Positions 31,560-32,069 of a stretch of DNA of 32,069 nt are shown here, piece by piece. Within the stretch, counting starts at the first letter, position 1. Each line of letters opens with the position of its first letter. The notes beneath the pieces were generated by a model. That model was not told the DNA's origin. It saw only the letters and a program-made list of their open reading frames with translations, and made no database searches. The position numbers and the translations under genes were made by a program. Origin of the DNA: Aureimonas sp. AU4 (GTDB taxonomy: Bacteria > Pseudomonadota > Alphaproteobacteria > Rhizobiales > Rhizobiaceae); contig NZ_BBWK01000047.1 of NCBI RefSeq assembly GCF_001463765.1, forward strand, positions 1 through 32,069. The letters are read 5' to 3'.

Positions 31560-32069
31560 GCGGTCAGCTTGGGTTGTATGAGCACCAAAGCGCGGTCTTC
31601 GTTCAAACGAAACACCTCCCGGACCCTTCGATCCGGAGGGCGCCTCCCCGTGTGGGTGTCCCACGAGGCGAACCTCACCGGTATGCTAAGCCGCTTACGA
31701 GCTGAAGAGCGACAGGACGTTCTAGGGCCGACTGGTTGGCAATCGAGGGCGCCTGGACGCCGAGCATAAGCCCGACAGAACGGCGAAAGTCTTCGGCGGA
31801 AGGCCAAGCATCTTTTCGAAGGCGGGCAGCATGACGTCGATCGCAATCAGCGCGAACGTTATTGCGTCGAGGCGCGCAAGCATCTGCCTGCCGGCGAGCG
31901 ATGGAAATGGAACTTAAGGCATTAGGGGGCTCAGACTCTTATAGCGGGACAGGCGCACCCCTCAGCCCCCAAACTCGTCTTCCATGCCCGCGCATCTTGG
32001 ATCCGGGCCCGTTAGGACCGATGCAAGCGCATTGTTGAAACGTCGACGACGGCGCGCTCGCCCATAGCT
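31560..32069. other. Last 510 bases: no convincing gene
   Basis: On the minus strand two weak frames exist. One ends near 31556 (product tail REVFRLNEDRALVLIQPKL). A 53-aa frame at 31722-31883 has a hydrophobic stretch ITFALIAIDVMLPAF, but no good ribosome site. Both lack recognisable families. They may be parts of a decayed gene, since the two frames abut. A GC-rich imperfect hairpin lies at about 31612-31638 after the LuxR stop. Confidence 0.4.

Noticed and set aside
31556-31846. 96-aa minus-strand frame after the LuxR gene
   Set aside because: First half is low quality, only the last 40 residues look protein-like; no family. Mentioned in the entry for the final stretch only.

Overview
The first 19.7 kb look like the chromosome of a high-GC alphaproteobacterium, probably a Hyphomicrobiales (Rhizobiales) member of the Aureimonas, Methylobacterium or Rhizobium sort. 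Codons there end almost always in G or C, GTG and TTG starts are common, genes overlap tightly, and several families are typical of this group (Atu4866-like protein, glutathione-dependent formaldehyde oxidation, eutBC without a microcompartment). No tRNA, rRNA, CRISPR array or complete insertion sequence was seen.

Left part (1-19.7 kb). After the tail of a BadF/BadG-type sugar kinase comes a formaldehyde-detoxification and sugar-oxidation block: S-(hydroxymethyl)glutathione dehydrogenase, an ElaA-type acetyltransferase, S-formylglutathione hydrolase, 6-phosphogluconate dehydrogenase and a secreted PQQ-type aldose dehydrogenase. Ethanolamine ammonia-lyase (eutBC) follows. Next is a run with a DNA-damage flavour: a spore-photoproduct-lyase-like radical SAM protein, a 55-aa protein, an SRAP/HMCES abasic-site protein and a small metallophosphatase. 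Then come a compact set of small genes (74-aa protein, mini-HTH, 79-aa protein) ending in a polysaccharide-deacetylase-like protein without the usual metal aspartates, and an M24 peptidase on the other strand. Two regulator-centred modules follow: an HxlR regulator divergent from an Old Yellow Enzyme, with a repeated operator between them, and a LysR regulator convergent with an SDR oxidoreductase/Atu4866 pair. Endonuclease III (nth), about 1 kb of apparently non-coding DNA and a 5'-truncated yifB/comM ATPase gene close this part.

Boundary. At about 19720 yifB stops being homologous to its family: the whole N-terminal half is missing. The DNA abruptly becomes less GC-rich with a relaxed third codon position. 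This is best read as one end of an integrated island; a misassembly join is the main alternative.

Right part (19.7-32.1 kb). A TRAP transporter operon (dctP, a kynurenine-formamidase-like cyclase, dctQ, dctM) sits behind a TGTATACA palindrome that resembles operators of GntR/FCD regulators. Then follow an SPW-repeat membrane protein, a DUF2243 membrane protein with no standard start codon, a stretch with two strong hairpins, and a patchwork of mostly small genes of unknown function: a DUF2459 protein, a DUF6454-like exported protein, two zinc-ribbon proteins, a DUF3572 protein, a winged-helix-like protein and small membrane proteins. A secreted DNA/RNA non-specific endonuclease coupled to an acidic 100-aa protein and a LuxR-type regulator end the annotated part. 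The last 500 bases hold nothing convincing.
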